From: Sporosarcina jeotgali
GTDB lineage: Bacteria; Bacillota; Bacilli; Bacillales_A; Planococcaceae
Direction: 5' to 3'
Length of the DNA stretch: 64,000 nucleotides
Assembly (NCBI RefSeq): GCF_033304595.1
Contig: NZ_CP116341.1
Location: 353,001-417,000 of the forward strand
Shown piece after piece: positions 42,371 to 50,958 of this stretch; positions within the stretch are counted from its first letter, which is position 1; each line of letters begins with the position of its first letter. Both the position numbers and the translations under genes were made by a program. The notes beneath the pieces are model-generated. The model did no database searches, had not been told where the DNA came from, and saw only the letters and a list, made by a program, of their open reading frames with translations.

Positions 42371-43879
42371 TTACCCCCGCTTCAACAACCCAACAAACCG
42401 TCTAAACCCAGCACGATAAAACACAAACAGCATCCCCGCATACACCACCGCACCAATCGGAACCAGCGTCGCCAGCTGCACAATAGGACCAAAATGACCC
42501 AACCCAACAAACACCTTAGCAGCCCAAACAACAAGCCCCATAATCACAGTAGGAATCAGCACTTGCGGCACCATCCGTCCGAAACGTGCCAATTCTTCCT
42601 TGCCCAGGTCCTTATACACCACAACCATCGACACCGCGAAGAAGTAAATACTCACGACTGACGTCGCAACTGCGAGCGCCGGATAGCCGAAACGGTCGAC
42701 CAGCAGCCAGTTGCTCAGGAAGTTAATCAAAATCGTCGTCACACTAATCCTGAACACAACTGCGGTTTTCCCGCGCGCATACATCGATTTCGACAGCATG
42801 AGCTGCATCCCTTGGAAAACGATGACCGGCAAATACAGCATGAGCGCGATATGCGTCTTATGCGTATCGAAAGCCGTGAACTTCCCGTGTTCGTAAATGA
42901 ATGCAATGACAGAGTCCCCGATAACGAGCAACCCCGATGCAATCGGAAGCAGCGTCACAAGCGAAATCTCCATCCCACGGAAAAACGTTTCTTTAAACTT
43001 CGCGCGATCTTCCGTCTGCTCACTCATCAGTGTAAAGATGATGGCGGCGAGCGTCGTCGCGTAAATTGCATTTGGAATACTCACGATAAGCGAAGCGTTA
43101 TTCAAATACGTCACCGCACCATCACCCGTACCGGAAGCAAACGCCTTGTTCACGAACAGATTCACTTGCCCGACAACCGAGTTCAGCAGGGAAGGGACGA
43201 TGAGCAGCAAGAACGCATTCCGGAACTTGATATCCATCTTGAATTCCAAACGCCACTTATAATCTGAACGGAACAAGTAAAATAATTGAACAATAACCCC
43301 TAAAATCGTTCCGAAGATGAATCCGTAAACGAGCGAAAAGATGCCCCATTGATCATTGAAAAAAATCGCGAATACGACAGAAAACAACGTCGCAAGTAAT
43401 TTCGATACTTGAGACGGGACGAAAATACGTCGTGACTGCAAATAAGAATCCAGCAATCCGCTGAGGGCAATGACCGTCATGAACGCGAAGAATACCTGCG
43501 TCATCGGGATCGCAAGCGCTGCGGTATCCGGCTTCATGTTGCCATATAAAAACGGCAACAAGTAAGGAGCCCCGAACCATCCGATGAAACTGACGGCAAC
43601 AAATATGATCATCGTCCAGTTCAGCAGCGCGTTCGCATTATGATCACCCATGTCACCTGACTTGCGGTTTTTAATATACATCGGTAAAAAGACATTATTG
43701 AATCCAGTGGAAATCATCGCAACGACTAAAGTAATGAACGGAAACGCCAGGAAATAAGCATCCGTTTCATGCGACACTCCGAACTTTGTTCCAACAATCG
43801 ATTCCCGCACTAATCCCGACAGCTTCAGCACTAGCGCTAACATAGCGGTCCAAAGCGCTGCCTGTTTTAACTTCCCCAT
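42371..43879 (-). CDS. MurJ/MviN-family lipid-linked glycan flippase
   Basis: The 502-residue protein has about 14 transmembrane spans and the MviN start LKLSGLVRESIVGTKFGVSH, TDAYFLAFPF, then GFNNVFLPMYI. MurJ proteins flip lipid II outward; MurJ-like paralogues can serve other undecaprenyl-linked polymers. Given csaB, a glycosyltransferase and polymer genes nearby, export of secondary wall polymer or lipid II are both possible. GGAGG lies before the ATG. A terminator separates it from the glycosyltransferase gene upstream. Confidence 0.85.
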   Translation of the reverse strand: MGKLKQAALWTAMLALVLKLSGLVRESIVGTKFGVSHETDAYFLAFPFITLVVAMISTGFNNVFLPMYIKNRKSGDMGDHNANALLNWTMIIFVAVSFIGWFGAPYLLPFLYGNMKPDTAALAIPMTQVFFAFMTVIALSGLLDSYLQSRRIFVPSQVSKLLATLFSVVFAIFFNDQWGIFSLVYGFIFGTILGVIVQLFYLFRSDYKWRLEFKMDIKFRNAFLLLIVPSLLNSVVGQVNLFVNKAFASGTGDGAVTYLNNASLIVSIPNAIYATTLAAIIFTLMSEQTEDRAKFKETFFRGMEISLVTLLPIASGLLVIGDSVIAFIYEHGKFTAFDTHKTHIALMLYLPVIVFQGMQLMLSKSMYARGKTAVVFRISVTTILINFLSNWLLVDRFGYPALAVATSVVSIYFFAVSMVVVYKDLGKEELARFGRMVPQVLIPTVIMGLVVWAAKVFVGLGHFGPIVQLATLVPIGAVVYAGMLFVFYRAGFRRFVGLLKRG

Positions 43880-43928
43880 AAAAGTCCTCCAATTTTCTTA
43901 ATGTCAGCCAAACAGCTGACAATAAATT

Positions 43929-43964
43929 CAAAAAAAGCTCCCTGATTCGCACCAGGGAGCTTCG
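43929..43964 (-). terminator. Terminator of the csaB-glycosyltransferase operon
   Basis: On the minus strand AAGCTCCCTG and CAGGGAGCTT pair, followed by TTTTTT. It lies between the glycosyltransferase gene and the flippase gene. Confidence 0.9.
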
Positions 43965-43967
43965 CAA

Positions 43968-45143
43968 TCAGTGTTTCAATGCTTTCAAGTAAATCGCTTC
44001 GTATTTCTCAGCTGCAGCAAAGTGTGAGTACTCTTCAATAATCTTCGCGCGGCCCGCTTCAGCAAGCTGCTCGCCGTATGCCGGATCTTCCAGCAGCTGA
44101 ATCATCGCGTCACTCAACTCTTCCACGTTTTGCTCTTCAACAAGCAATCCATCTTTTCCGCTGTCGACGATCTCTTTCAATCCTCCTACTGCACACGCAA
44201 TCAACGGAACACCAGAACCCATCGCTTCCAATGCAGAAATCGAAGTCGCTTCTTCAACACCCGCCGAATAGATCGACGGCACAAGTGCCACATTCGCTAA
44301 CGCATAATACTGCATCATCACCGAGTGATCGACTGCACCGAGCATCGTAATGTGATCCGATACGCCAAGTTCCGCAGCTTTTTGCATCATCGGCTCCATC
44401 ATTTCACCCGTTCCCGCAAATACGACACGCGCATTCGGGAACTTCTCAACAACAGCAGGGAGTGACAAAATCGGATACATGACGCCGTTTTTCTTCGTCA
44501 ATCGACGAGGTACAAAGAAAATCAGCTCGTCTTGAGAAAATCCGTATGTATCCCGGAACTCAGCACGACGTTCAATCTCAGGCTTAAACGACTCAACGTC
44601 AATGAAGTTCTTGATCATATTGCCCGTCACGCCAGTTTCTTTCAAAATGTATTCCTTAATACGTGTATCCACTGTAATGACTTCACGCGTCGCTTTATAG
44701 CCTTTACGCTCTGCTTCTTGAAGTTCAGCCGCTTCCGGAGACCCTTCAATGACAGAACCTTTCGAAATTCCCTCAAACGTCAAATAACCGTGAACCGTAC
44801 TCACAACAGGGACATTCGATTCCAGTGCAGCAAATGTCGTAAATACGTCTTGCGCGTTAATGATGTCGTATTCTTTCTTCGACACCGCTTCTTTAATCAA
44901 GATCGCAAGCTCGTCCTGACGGCGTTTCAGCGTCCAGACGTAGCCTTTCCCTTGTTTCATTTTGTTCAATAAAAACGCAGGGCCGCGTACGATGCCGTCA
45001 CGCTTCCATTTCGGAACGTCCGTGAACGACACGACATCCACTTCATGTCCGCGTGATTCAAGTCCTGCTTTTAATGTCGTCAAGTGGACGGACAATCCGC
45101 CCAAATGAGGATAATCATATACAGTTGCCAGTAAAATTTTCAC
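43968..45143 (-). CDS. Glycosyltransferase family 4 protein
   Basis: The 391-residue cytoplasmic GT-B enzyme begins MKILLATVYDYPHLGGLSVH, with the GG loop of the acceptor domain, and has the family 4 nucleotide-sugar region: FVPRRLTKKNG, then PSIYSAGVEEATSISALEAM with the E-x7-E motif. It likely adds a sugar to a lipid-linked wall polymer. Its GTG start lies three bases after the csaB stop, and its ribosome binding site TGGAGG is inside csaB, so the two are coupled. Confidence 0.88.
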   Translation of the reverse strand: MKILLATVYDYPHLGGLSVHLTTLKAGLESRGHEVDVVSFTDVPKWKRDGIVRGPAFLLNKMKQGKGYVWTLKRRQDELAILIKEAVSKKEYDIINAQDVFTTFAALESNVPVVSTVHGYLTFEGISKGSVIEGSPEAAELQEAERKGYKATREVITVDTRIKEYILKETGVTGNMIKNFIDVESFKPEIERRAEFRDTYGFSQDELIFFVPRRLTKKNGVMYPILSLPAVVEKFPNARVVFAGTGEMMEPMMQKAAELGVSDHITMLGAVDHSVMMQYYALANVALVPSIYSAGVEEATSISALEAMGSGVPLIACAVGGLKEIVDSGKDGLLVEEQNVEELSDAMIQLLEDPAYGEQLAEAGRAKIIEEYSHFAAAEKYEAIYLKALKH

Positions 45144-45146
45144 CGC

Positions 45147-46268
45147 TTAACGGCCTCCATTCAAAAACTGTTCCCGCAGCAAGTCCACGTTTCGGATTGC
45201 TTCGCTTCGTAATACCTGGACGTTCGGTTCCATCTTTTGTTTCACGGCATCGCTGTTGTCGAGCGCGTAAATCGCCTGTTCCAGCAAGCCTTCTTTTGTA
45301 AATGAACCGAGTTCAAATGAATGCTCCCACATCCCCGAACGCTTCAAGAAGCTCTCGACTTTGCGGTCATAGCTCAATCCTACATGAGGAACATTCGACA
45401 ACGCTGCAAAGATCAGCGCATGCAAGCGAAGCGCAATCGTCAGATCCGTCTGTTCAATGAAGTTATAGAATTGATTCGGCGTAAAGTGCTCACCGAGGAT
45501 CTTCGTCTGATCCGCATGTTTCATCAACGCTTGTACTTTTTTCGACACGTTTGTATCATATGGCGGCTCCATCGGGACAAATACCGGCGTAACCTTCCGT
45601 TGTTCAATCAATTCATCCAGAGTCCATGCCAATTTCTCAATATACGCATCTTCATGCTCAAACCAAGGACGCGGCGCAACCGCAACCAAGCGCTCGTCGC
45701 CTGTTAAATTAAGTGAGTCATAAGCAGACGTATCTTCATCCGGTTTAAACGCAAACACGATGTCCGCAGTAACAACCGTTTCAGGCTTTGTAACACCCAA
45801 GTTCTCCAAATAAGTCTTTGAATACTCGTCCCGAACTGTGACGAAATCGGCTTTGTTCGCAAGACCCTTCATCAACGTCTTACCCCAGTTACTCGTAACA
45901 GGGCCAATCCCTTGAGAGAAGAACATCACTTTCGTTCCGCACAGCTTCGCGAGCAATACGATAAGTAAGTAGTAGGGAAGGGGGCCGAAAAGAAACTTGG
46001 TCGGATACGTGTCTTGCAACAACCCGCCGCCTCCAGAAATCAGCAAGTCCGCTTTACGAAGCGCTTTGACCTTCTCCTTATTCCCATGACGCCATCCGCG
46101 ATACACAGCAGAGACGCTATGATCCGATGCCGTTTTCTCCGGTGACAAGGAAAACACGGTAATCTCCGGGTGATCCAGTTCCGCACGCAAGTTGTCGATG
46201 ATGGCCTTCAAAATCGCCTCATCCCCTGTATTTCCTAATCCGTAAAAGCCGGACAGTACAATTTTCAA
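45147..46268 (-). CDS. csaB: Polysaccharide pyruvyl transferase CsaB
   Basis: The 373-residue enzyme begins MKIVLSGFYGLGNTGDEAIL and includes LISGGGGLLQD, FSQGIGPV and ALRLHALIFAA, hallmarks of the CsaB pyruvyl transferase family. It transfers pyruvate from phosphoenolpyruvate to a ManNAc of the secondary wall polymer, creating the ketal that SLH domains bind. This is the anchor for the SLH proteins elsewhere in the window. The start is TTG 46268, with AAGGAGG upstream; an in-frame ATG at 46319 has no ribosome binding site. Confidence 0.92.
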   Translation of the reverse strand: MKIVLSGFYGLGNTGDEAILKAIIDNLRAELDHPEITVFSLSPEKTASDHSVSAVYRGWRHGNKEKVKALRKADLLISGGGGLLQDTYPTKFLFGPLPYYLLIVLLAKLCGTKVMFFSQGIGPVTSNWGKTLMKGLANKADFVTVRDEYSKTYLENLGVTKPETVVTADIVFAFKPDEDTSAYDSLNLTGDERLVAVAPRPWFEHEDAYIEKLAWTLDELIEQRKVTPVFVPMEPPYDTNVSKKVQALMKHADQTKILGEHFTPNQFYNFIEQTDLTIALRLHALIFAALSNVPHVGLSYDRKVESFLKRSGMWEHSFELGSFTKEGLLEQAIYALDNSDAVKQKMEPNVQVLRSEAIRNVDLLREQFLNGGR

Positions 46269-46322
46269 AATGATGATCCTCCTTAGATATATATACGTAC
46301 ATTGTAGATAATTGACCACGGT

Positions 46323-46449
46323 GTTGCTCTGCGCTGCAGACGGACGCTTTCCGCGGGCTCGATCTCAGCCTCCTCGGTCGCTGCGCTTCCTGCGGGGTCT
46401 TCGATCTTCGCTGATTCCGCAGGAGTCGCCGTCTTCCGCTTCGAGCAAC
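46323..46449. repeat. GC-rich dispersed repeat R, copy 1
   Basis: A 127-base element with ends GTTGCTC and GAGCAAC. Internal blocks GGACGCTTTCCGCGGGCTCG and GCGGGGTCTTCGATCTTCGC recur in the other copies. Confidence 0.78.
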
Positions 46450-46505
46450 GGATCTTGTTATAGATAACGAAATCTCTAGTAGAAAGATTCCTAAATAGAC
46501 ACTTA

Positions 46506-46631
46506 GGTTTGCGGCAGCGTCCGCTCGACTCCTGAAGGATAAGCGAAGGCTTAAGACCCTGGACTGAGCGCAGCGAGGGAAGCGGCTTAAGTCGAGCCCC
46601 TAGGAAAGCGAGCGGTAAGCAGCCGCAAACC
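46506..46631. repeat. GC-rich dispersed repeat R, inverted copy
   Basis: Bounded by GGTTTGCGG and CCGCAAACC, with internal blocks in reverse orientation to the copy at 46323 (AAGACCCTGGACTGAGCG, GTCGAGCCCCTAGGAAAGCG). The stretch 46269-46786 holds these repeats and no gene. Confidence 0.7.
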
Positions 46632-46786
46632 GTGCCAAAGTAATCCCATTATAGTAGTAAATAATTATCCCAGTTGTTCACACTATCGGGCTAATTTTAG
46701 CACTATCTGAACAGGCTGTGCAAGCTGTTGTGGTTTCTGATATACTAAGACAATTGAAAGTAGCAATTGAGTGGGGGCACCCGGAG

Positions 46787-47506
46787 ATGAAAGAGAGTTA
46801 CTTAGGCGTGAACGTGTCGCCTTTGACATACGAAGGAATCATAGAAGAAATTTGTCTGCGCATCAGCAGAAACGAACAATCGACAATCATCGCAGTCAAC
46901 CCCGAAAAGGTCATGACCGCGCAGAAAGATCCACAAGTACGCGACCTCATCAACGGCGCTACGTTCCAGATTGCGGACGGCGTCGGGATTTTGCTTGCGT
47001 CGAAATTGAAAAAAGGCACGATTACATCCCGCGTGACTGGGGTAGACATGATGGCGCGGCTCTTGAAATTCGCGCAAGACGACCAGCAGCCGATCTATCT
47101 ATACGGCGCAAAGAAAGAAGTCGTTGAAAAAGCAGCAGCCAATATCCAAAAAGACTACCCGGGAATTCCGATTGCAGGCATGACGGATGGCTACGAACAA
47201 GACGAAGAAGCACTCGTACAGCGCATACACGACAGCGGAGCACGCATCCTATTCGTAGCACTCGGAAGTCCGAAACAAGAATTATGGATTCGCCGCAACA
47301 TGGAGCGGCTCCGTAACGTCCTAGTCTTTCAAGGAGTCGGTGGCAGTTTTGATGTGTTCTCAGGAACTGTCAAACGGGCACCGTCCTTTTTTAGGAAAAC
47401 GGGCACAGAATGGTTCTACCGCCTGTGCAGTGATCCGAAACGCATCAAACGGCAGCTCAACTTGCCGCGTTTTCTAGTACGCGTACTAACTGATAAATCA
47501 CAGTGA
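46787..47506 (+). CDS. tagA: WecG/TagA/CpsF-family glycosyltransferase (TagA-like)
   Basis: The 239-residue protein is a TagA-type transferase, which in B. subtilis moves ManNAc onto lipid-linked GlcNAc to make the linkage unit of wall teichoic acid. Family motifs: VNPEKVMTAQKDPQVRDLIN, then QIADGVGILLASKL with the proposed catalytic Asp, RVTGVDMMARLL, VALGSPKQELW and FQGVGGSFDVFSG. An in-frame upstream start at 46718 exists, but homology begins at 46787 (MKESYLGVNVSPLTYEGI). The ribosome binding site is weak, so the start is uncertain. The UDP-ManNAc-type dehydrogenase gene follows. Confidence 0.85.
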   Translation: MKESYLGVNVSPLTYEGIIEEICLRISRNEQSTIIAVNPEKVMTAQKDPQVRDLINGATFQIADGVGILLASKLKKGTITSRVTGVDMMARLLKFAQDDQQPIYLYGAKKEVVEKAAANIQKDYPGIPIAGMTDGYEQDEEALVQRIHDSGARILFVALGSPKQELWIRRNMERLRNVLVFQGVGGSFDVFSGTVKRAPSFFRKTGTEWFYRLCSDPKRIKRQLNLPRFLVRVLTDKSQ

Positions 47507-47510
47507 TTCA

Positions 47511-47558
47511 ACAACTATTAATCCAACAACTATTAATCCAACAACTTATAATGAAGGA
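47511..47558 (+). repeat. Three tandem 15-bp repeats before the dehydrogenase gene
   Basis: CAACAACTATTAATC occurs twice, with a third unit CAACAACTTATAATG. It fills most of the gap between tagA and the dehydrogenase ribosome binding site (GAAGGAAAGAGG). Confidence 0.8.
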
Positions 47559-47573
47559 AAGAGGCAAATTCCA

Positions 47574-48848
47574 ATGAAAAAAAGCATTTGTATCGTAGGT
47601 CTTGGCTATATTGGACTTCCAACTGCCGTAATGTTTGCCAACCACGGCCACCAAGTTCACGGAATGGACGTCAACGAACCTGTTGTAAAGAAAATCAGCA
47701 ACAAAGAGTTACATATAGAAGAGAATGGACTTCAAGAGTATTTGAATGAAGCCATCGACAGCGGCATGTTGACAGTATCGACAACACCGCAAAAAGCAGA
47801 CGTCTTCATTCTTGCAGTTCCGTCACCAATCAAACCTGACAAAACAGCAAACCTTGAGTATATCCGCTCTGCAGCAAAATCCATTGCGCCGTTTGTCGAA
47901 AAAGGGAACCTCGTCATTTTGGAATCAACAGTCCCACCAAAGACTGTCCAAGATATCGTAATCCCGGAACTTGTCCCGACAGGACTTGAAATCGGCACAG
48001 ACCTTCTCGTATCCCATTCACCTGAACGAGTTATCCCAGGTAAAGTATTCGAAGAACTTGTCACAAACGACCGGATCATCGGCGGAGTGAATGAAGAATC
48101 TGCGCGTGCAACGTCTGAACTGTACCGCTCATTCGTTAAAGGGCAGCTGCATGAAACAGACGATACAACGGCGGAGCTCGTCAAAGTAATGGAAAACACA
48201 TACCGCGACGTCAACATTGCATTCGCAAACGAACTCGCGAAACTGGCAGAAACAATCGACGTAGACATCTGGGAAGCCATTCGCCTCGCGAACTTCCATC
48301 CAAGAGTCAACATTCACCAGCCAGGCCCTGGTGTTGGCGGTCACTGTATCGCAGTAGACCCATGGTTCCTCGTTGAATTAAATCCAGAACTCGCAAAATT
48401 GATCCACCTATCCCGTACAACAAACGATGGAATGCCGGAATACACAGCACAACTCACTGTAGATCTGTTGTCCGCATTGAATGCCGAACATCCGAAAGTC
48501 GCTGTACTAGGACTAGCCTTCAAAGGCAACATCGACGACATGCGCGAAAGTCCATCACTCGACGTCATCGAAGAGATGACAGCAAAAGGCCTAACTGTCT
48601 CAGCATACGACCCGCACATCAAAGTCAACAACATCGATGAGCAAACTCAAAACTTGGAAGAAGCTCTAAAAGACGCATCCGCAGTCGTCATCCTAACAAG
48701 CCACGACAGCTTCAAACAACTCGACCCGGCAAAAGTAGGCGAACTCATGAAGAACAAACTCCTCATCGACGCCAAAAACTGCATCGAGCGTACAAAGTGG
48801 GAACAAGCCGGCTTCCGCACACACGTACTAGGTAACTCAAAGAACTGA
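47574..48848 (+). CDS. UDP-N-acetyl-D-mannosamine dehydrogenase-type nucleotide sugar dehydrogenase
   Basis: The 424-residue enzyme has an N-terminal Rossmann fold (VGLGYIGLPTAVMFANHG), a central domain with VMENTYRDVNIAFANELA and the active-site Cys258 in GPGVGGHCIAVDPWFL, and a C-terminal UDP-binding domain (VLGLAFKGNIDDMRESPSLD). The GHCIAVDPWF context is typical of WecC-type enzymes, which oxidise UDP-ManNAc to UDP-ManNAcA with two NAD+. UDP-glucose dehydrogenases usually have a slightly different context, so UDP-ManNAc is the better guess. It would supply a uronic acid for the wall polymer. Confidence 0.85.
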   Translation: MKKSICIVGLGYIGLPTAVMFANHGHQVHGMDVNEPVVKKISNKELHIEENGLQEYLNEAIDSGMLTVSTTPQKADVFILAVPSPIKPDKTANLEYIRSAAKSIAPFVEKGNLVILESTVPPKTVQDIVIPELVPTGLEIGTDLLVSHSPERVIPGKVFEELVTNDRIIGGVNEESARATSELYRSFVKGQLHETDDTTAELVKVMENTYRDVNIAFANELAKLAETIDVDIWEAIRLANFHPRVNIHQPGPGVGGHCIAVDPWFLVELNPELAKLIHLSRTTNDGMPEYTAQLTVDLLSALNAEHPKVAVLGLAFKGNIDDMRESPSLDVIEEMTAKGLTVSAYDPHIKVNNIDEQTQNLEEALKDASAVVILTSHDSFKQLDPAKVGELMKNKLLIDAKNCIERTKWEQAGFRTHVLGNSKN

Positions 48849-48855
48849 ACTCCAA

Positions 48856-48916
48856 GGGTGCCTGGTCCCGACACCATTTGCGTTCTTTGCGAATTGTGAC
48901 GGGACCCGGCATCCCG
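48856..48916. repeat. Small hairpin repeat, copy 2
   Basis: GGGTGCCTGGTCCCG and CGGGACCCGGCATCCC form an imperfect long stem around ACACCATTTGCG and GCGAATTGTG. The inner part is the inverse of the copy at 42045. Confidence 0.65.
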
Positions 48917-48941
48917 TGCGAGAGTTAAATTTCATTAGCAC

Positions 48942-49067
48942 GTTGATCTGCGCTGCAGGCGGACGCTTTCCGAGGGGCTCGACTTCAGCCTCCTCGGCGC
49001 TTCGCTTCTGCGGGGTCTTCAGCCTTCGCTGATCCCTCCGGAGTCGCCGCCTTCCGCTCCGATCAAC
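48942..49067. repeat. GC-rich dispersed repeat R, copy 3
   Basis: A 126-base element in the same orientation as the 46323 copy, with ends GTTGATC and GATCAAC. The end pair differs from GTTGCTC/GAGCAAC in a compensatory way. Confidence 0.78.
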
Positions 49068-49143
49068 TAAGTAACTTGCAATCATCTAATCTTATATAGA
49101 AGAAGATTAAACTAAACCATATACGAAAGAGGAACCTGCCCCA

Positions 49144-50556
49144 ATGGAACTTAACCGACACAACATCATGCTCGCGCTCGTCGCCTTCGTCATGATCCAG
49201 CCGATCATCGACGTACTAACGACAGCGTCGCTCTTGTTCATCGACCTTCCGTTGACACTCGGCGTCATCATACGCCTGGCATACCTAGGCATCATGGCCA
49301 TCTGGATCGTCAACGAATCACGGAAAAGCAAACGCGCGCGGACTTACTTACTATACCTAGCAGGTCTGGCCGTATTCGTCATCATCAACTTCATCGTCGG
49401 ATACACCGTCAAAGAACCGTTCTACATCATGCAAGAGCTGACCTACTACACCAAAGTCGTCTACTTCCATGTATTACTCTTCGGTTTCATATTATTACTA
49501 GAATCAATGAAAAAAGAAGATGGCTCCGACAACGCACGGCAGCTCATCAACTATTTCCTGATTGCATCACTCACAATCAGCGTCGTATTCATCATCGCTC
49601 ATCTCACTGGAACGAGCATGGCAAACTATGCCCGCTCGAAAGAAGGGTGGACCGGCTGGTTCTATGCGGGGAACGAAATCGGAGCTTCGATGTCGATGTT
49701 GCTGCCGATCACTGCACTCTTTGCAGTCTATAAAACAACGACAACTAGAAAGCTGCTGCACTGGCTGCCATTTGTATTGCTATCTATCGCAATGCTCGGG
49801 CTCGGAACGAAAGTTGGCTATGGCGGGATCCTGATCGTTTTATTAAGTATCTTCTTCGGAAGTCTGCTGTTACTCATTACGACAAAAGAATACCCGGCTC
49901 GACAACGTGTCAAAGCCAATTCGTTTGTCTCGTTGCTTCTATTGATTGTCCTGATCGTAGCAACACCGTTTACACCAGTATTCGGCAATATGTATGCACA
50001 TCTCGACATTCTCGGGATTTCCCTAGAAAAGCCGCCTGTCGAACTCGACGCGGATGGCAACGAAATTCTTCCTGAAGACGGGGAAGACGAGGAACCGCTG
50101 ATCTCAAGCGAACAATTTGAGAATCTAGTATTCAGCAGCCGGGAAACCTATAAAGCGAATTATGTCGAACAGTTCAAAGATGCACCGATCAGTCAGAAGT
50201 TATTCGGAATGGGCTTCGCCGGAAACTATGATGCACCAGAACCTCACAAACCATTGAAGATGATTGAAATGGACTTCCATGATTGGTTCTTCTCATTCGG
50301 AATAGTTGGCTTCCTTTATATGGTCGCTCCGATTATATGGTTTGCTGGAAGTTTCATTGTGAAACTGGTTATGAACCTCAAACAAAATTTTAATTACTTC
50401 AGCATTCTCACAGGAATCTCGTTCTTGATCGGAATTGGTATCAGTTATACAGCGGGTCATGTGCTGACAGCACCTTCTGTTTCGATTTGGCTGGCGTTCT
50501 TGCTGGCGGTTGTGACGGTTGTATCCCGGGATGGAGATATACGTCCAGAATTATAA
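49144..50556 (+). CDS. O-antigen ligase-like polymerase (Wzy/WaaL family) membrane protein
   Basis: The 470-residue protein has about 11-12 hydrophobic spans and a large external loop (about 288-390) before the last spans, the layout of O-antigen polymerases and ligases. Motifs include GWTGWFYAGNEIGASMSMLLP and LGLGTKVGYGG. It probably polymerises or transfers lipid-linked repeat units of the wall polysaccharide, in line with neighbouring tagA and dehydrogenase genes. A decayed copy of its 3' end lies at 50658-50735. The ribosome binding site is GAAAGAGG. Confidence 0.8.
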   Translation: MELNRHNIMLALVAFVMIQPIIDVLTTASLLFIDLPLTLGVIIRLAYLGIMAIWIVNESRKSKRARTYLLYLAGLAVFVIINFIVGYTVKEPFYIMQELTYYTKVVYFHVLLFGFILLLESMKKEDGSDNARQLINYFLIASLTISVVFIIAHLTGTSMANYARSKEGWTGWFYAGNEIGASMSMLLPITALFAVYKTTTTRKLLHWLPFVLLSIAMLGLGTKVGYGGILIVLLSIFFGSLLLLITTKEYPARQRVKANSFVSLLLLIVLIVATPFTPVFGNMYAHLDILGISLEKPPVELDADGNEILPEDGEDEEPLISSEQFENLVFSSRETYKANYVEQFKDAPISQKLFGMGFAGNYDAPEPHKPLKMIEMDFHDWFFSFGIVGFLYMVAPIIWFAGSFIVKLVMNLKQNFNYFSILTGISFLIGIGISYTAGHVLTAPSVSIWLAFLLAVVTVVSRDGDIRPEL

Positions 50557-50565
50557 AAAATAATA

Positions 50566-50605
50566 AAAACAGCCTTGAATCGGTTCAAGGCTGTTTTTAT
50601 TTTTC
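50566..50605 (+). terminator. Terminator of the polymerase gene
   Basis: AAAACAGCCTTGAA and TTCAAGGCTGTTTT form a 14-bp stem, followed by T-rich sequence. Confidence 0.92.
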
Positions 50606-50657
50606 TAGAGTTGAGTGGGAATATACAAACTGAAAGATGATAGATTATGTGTGATCT

Positions 50658-50735
50658 ATATGCATTCTGTCAGTATCTCTGTTTATTACTGTCACAGCAG
50701 TGTCCCGTGGTGGCAATATAAGTCCCAAATTGTAA
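50658..50735 (+). pseudogene. Remnant duplicate of the polymerase gene 3' end
   Basis: Reading in frame to TAA 50733-50735 gives ICILSVSLFITVTAVSRG, then GNISPKL. The intact gene at 49144 ends PSVSIWLAFLLAVVTVVSRD, then GDIRPEL. Both share SVS, V.T.VSR, G, I, P and the final Leu, with a four-residue gap. The frame is not preserved further upstream. It looks like the tail of a former second gene or of a tandem duplication, most of which is deleted. Confidence 0.65.
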
Positions 50736-50769
50736 TCGAATAGAAATGTTTAAAGTTACCACATACAGG

Positions 50770-50797
50770 TTGCAAACGTTTTTGACTTATGTATAAT
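50770..50797 (+). promoter_or_regulatory. Candidate strong sigma-A promoter of the S-layer gene
   Basis: TTGCAA and a perfect TATAAT are separated by 16 bases. A leader of about 155 bases follows, with an imperfect hairpin at about 50893-50926 and then AGGGAGG. Long structured leaders are common on S-layer mRNAs. Confidence 0.6.
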
Positions 50798-50958
50798 AGA
50801 ATAAGAGTTTAGATACTGCAATTTGTCTGTAATTCTTGAAATCTTTTTGAAGATTTGTAGATTTATAGAGAAAGTGGTGGTATAGTTAAACTGTGTTTCA
50901 CCGTTGGTGGCAACACCGATGAAATTGGATTACCTAAAACAGGGAGGAATACTACACA

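Noticed and set aside
42041..42661. Open frames through the type B array near 42.1-42.6 kb
   Set aside because: They pass through the repeats and the antisense of the flippase gene, have Lys/Gln/Pro-rich random composition, and lack ribosome sites.
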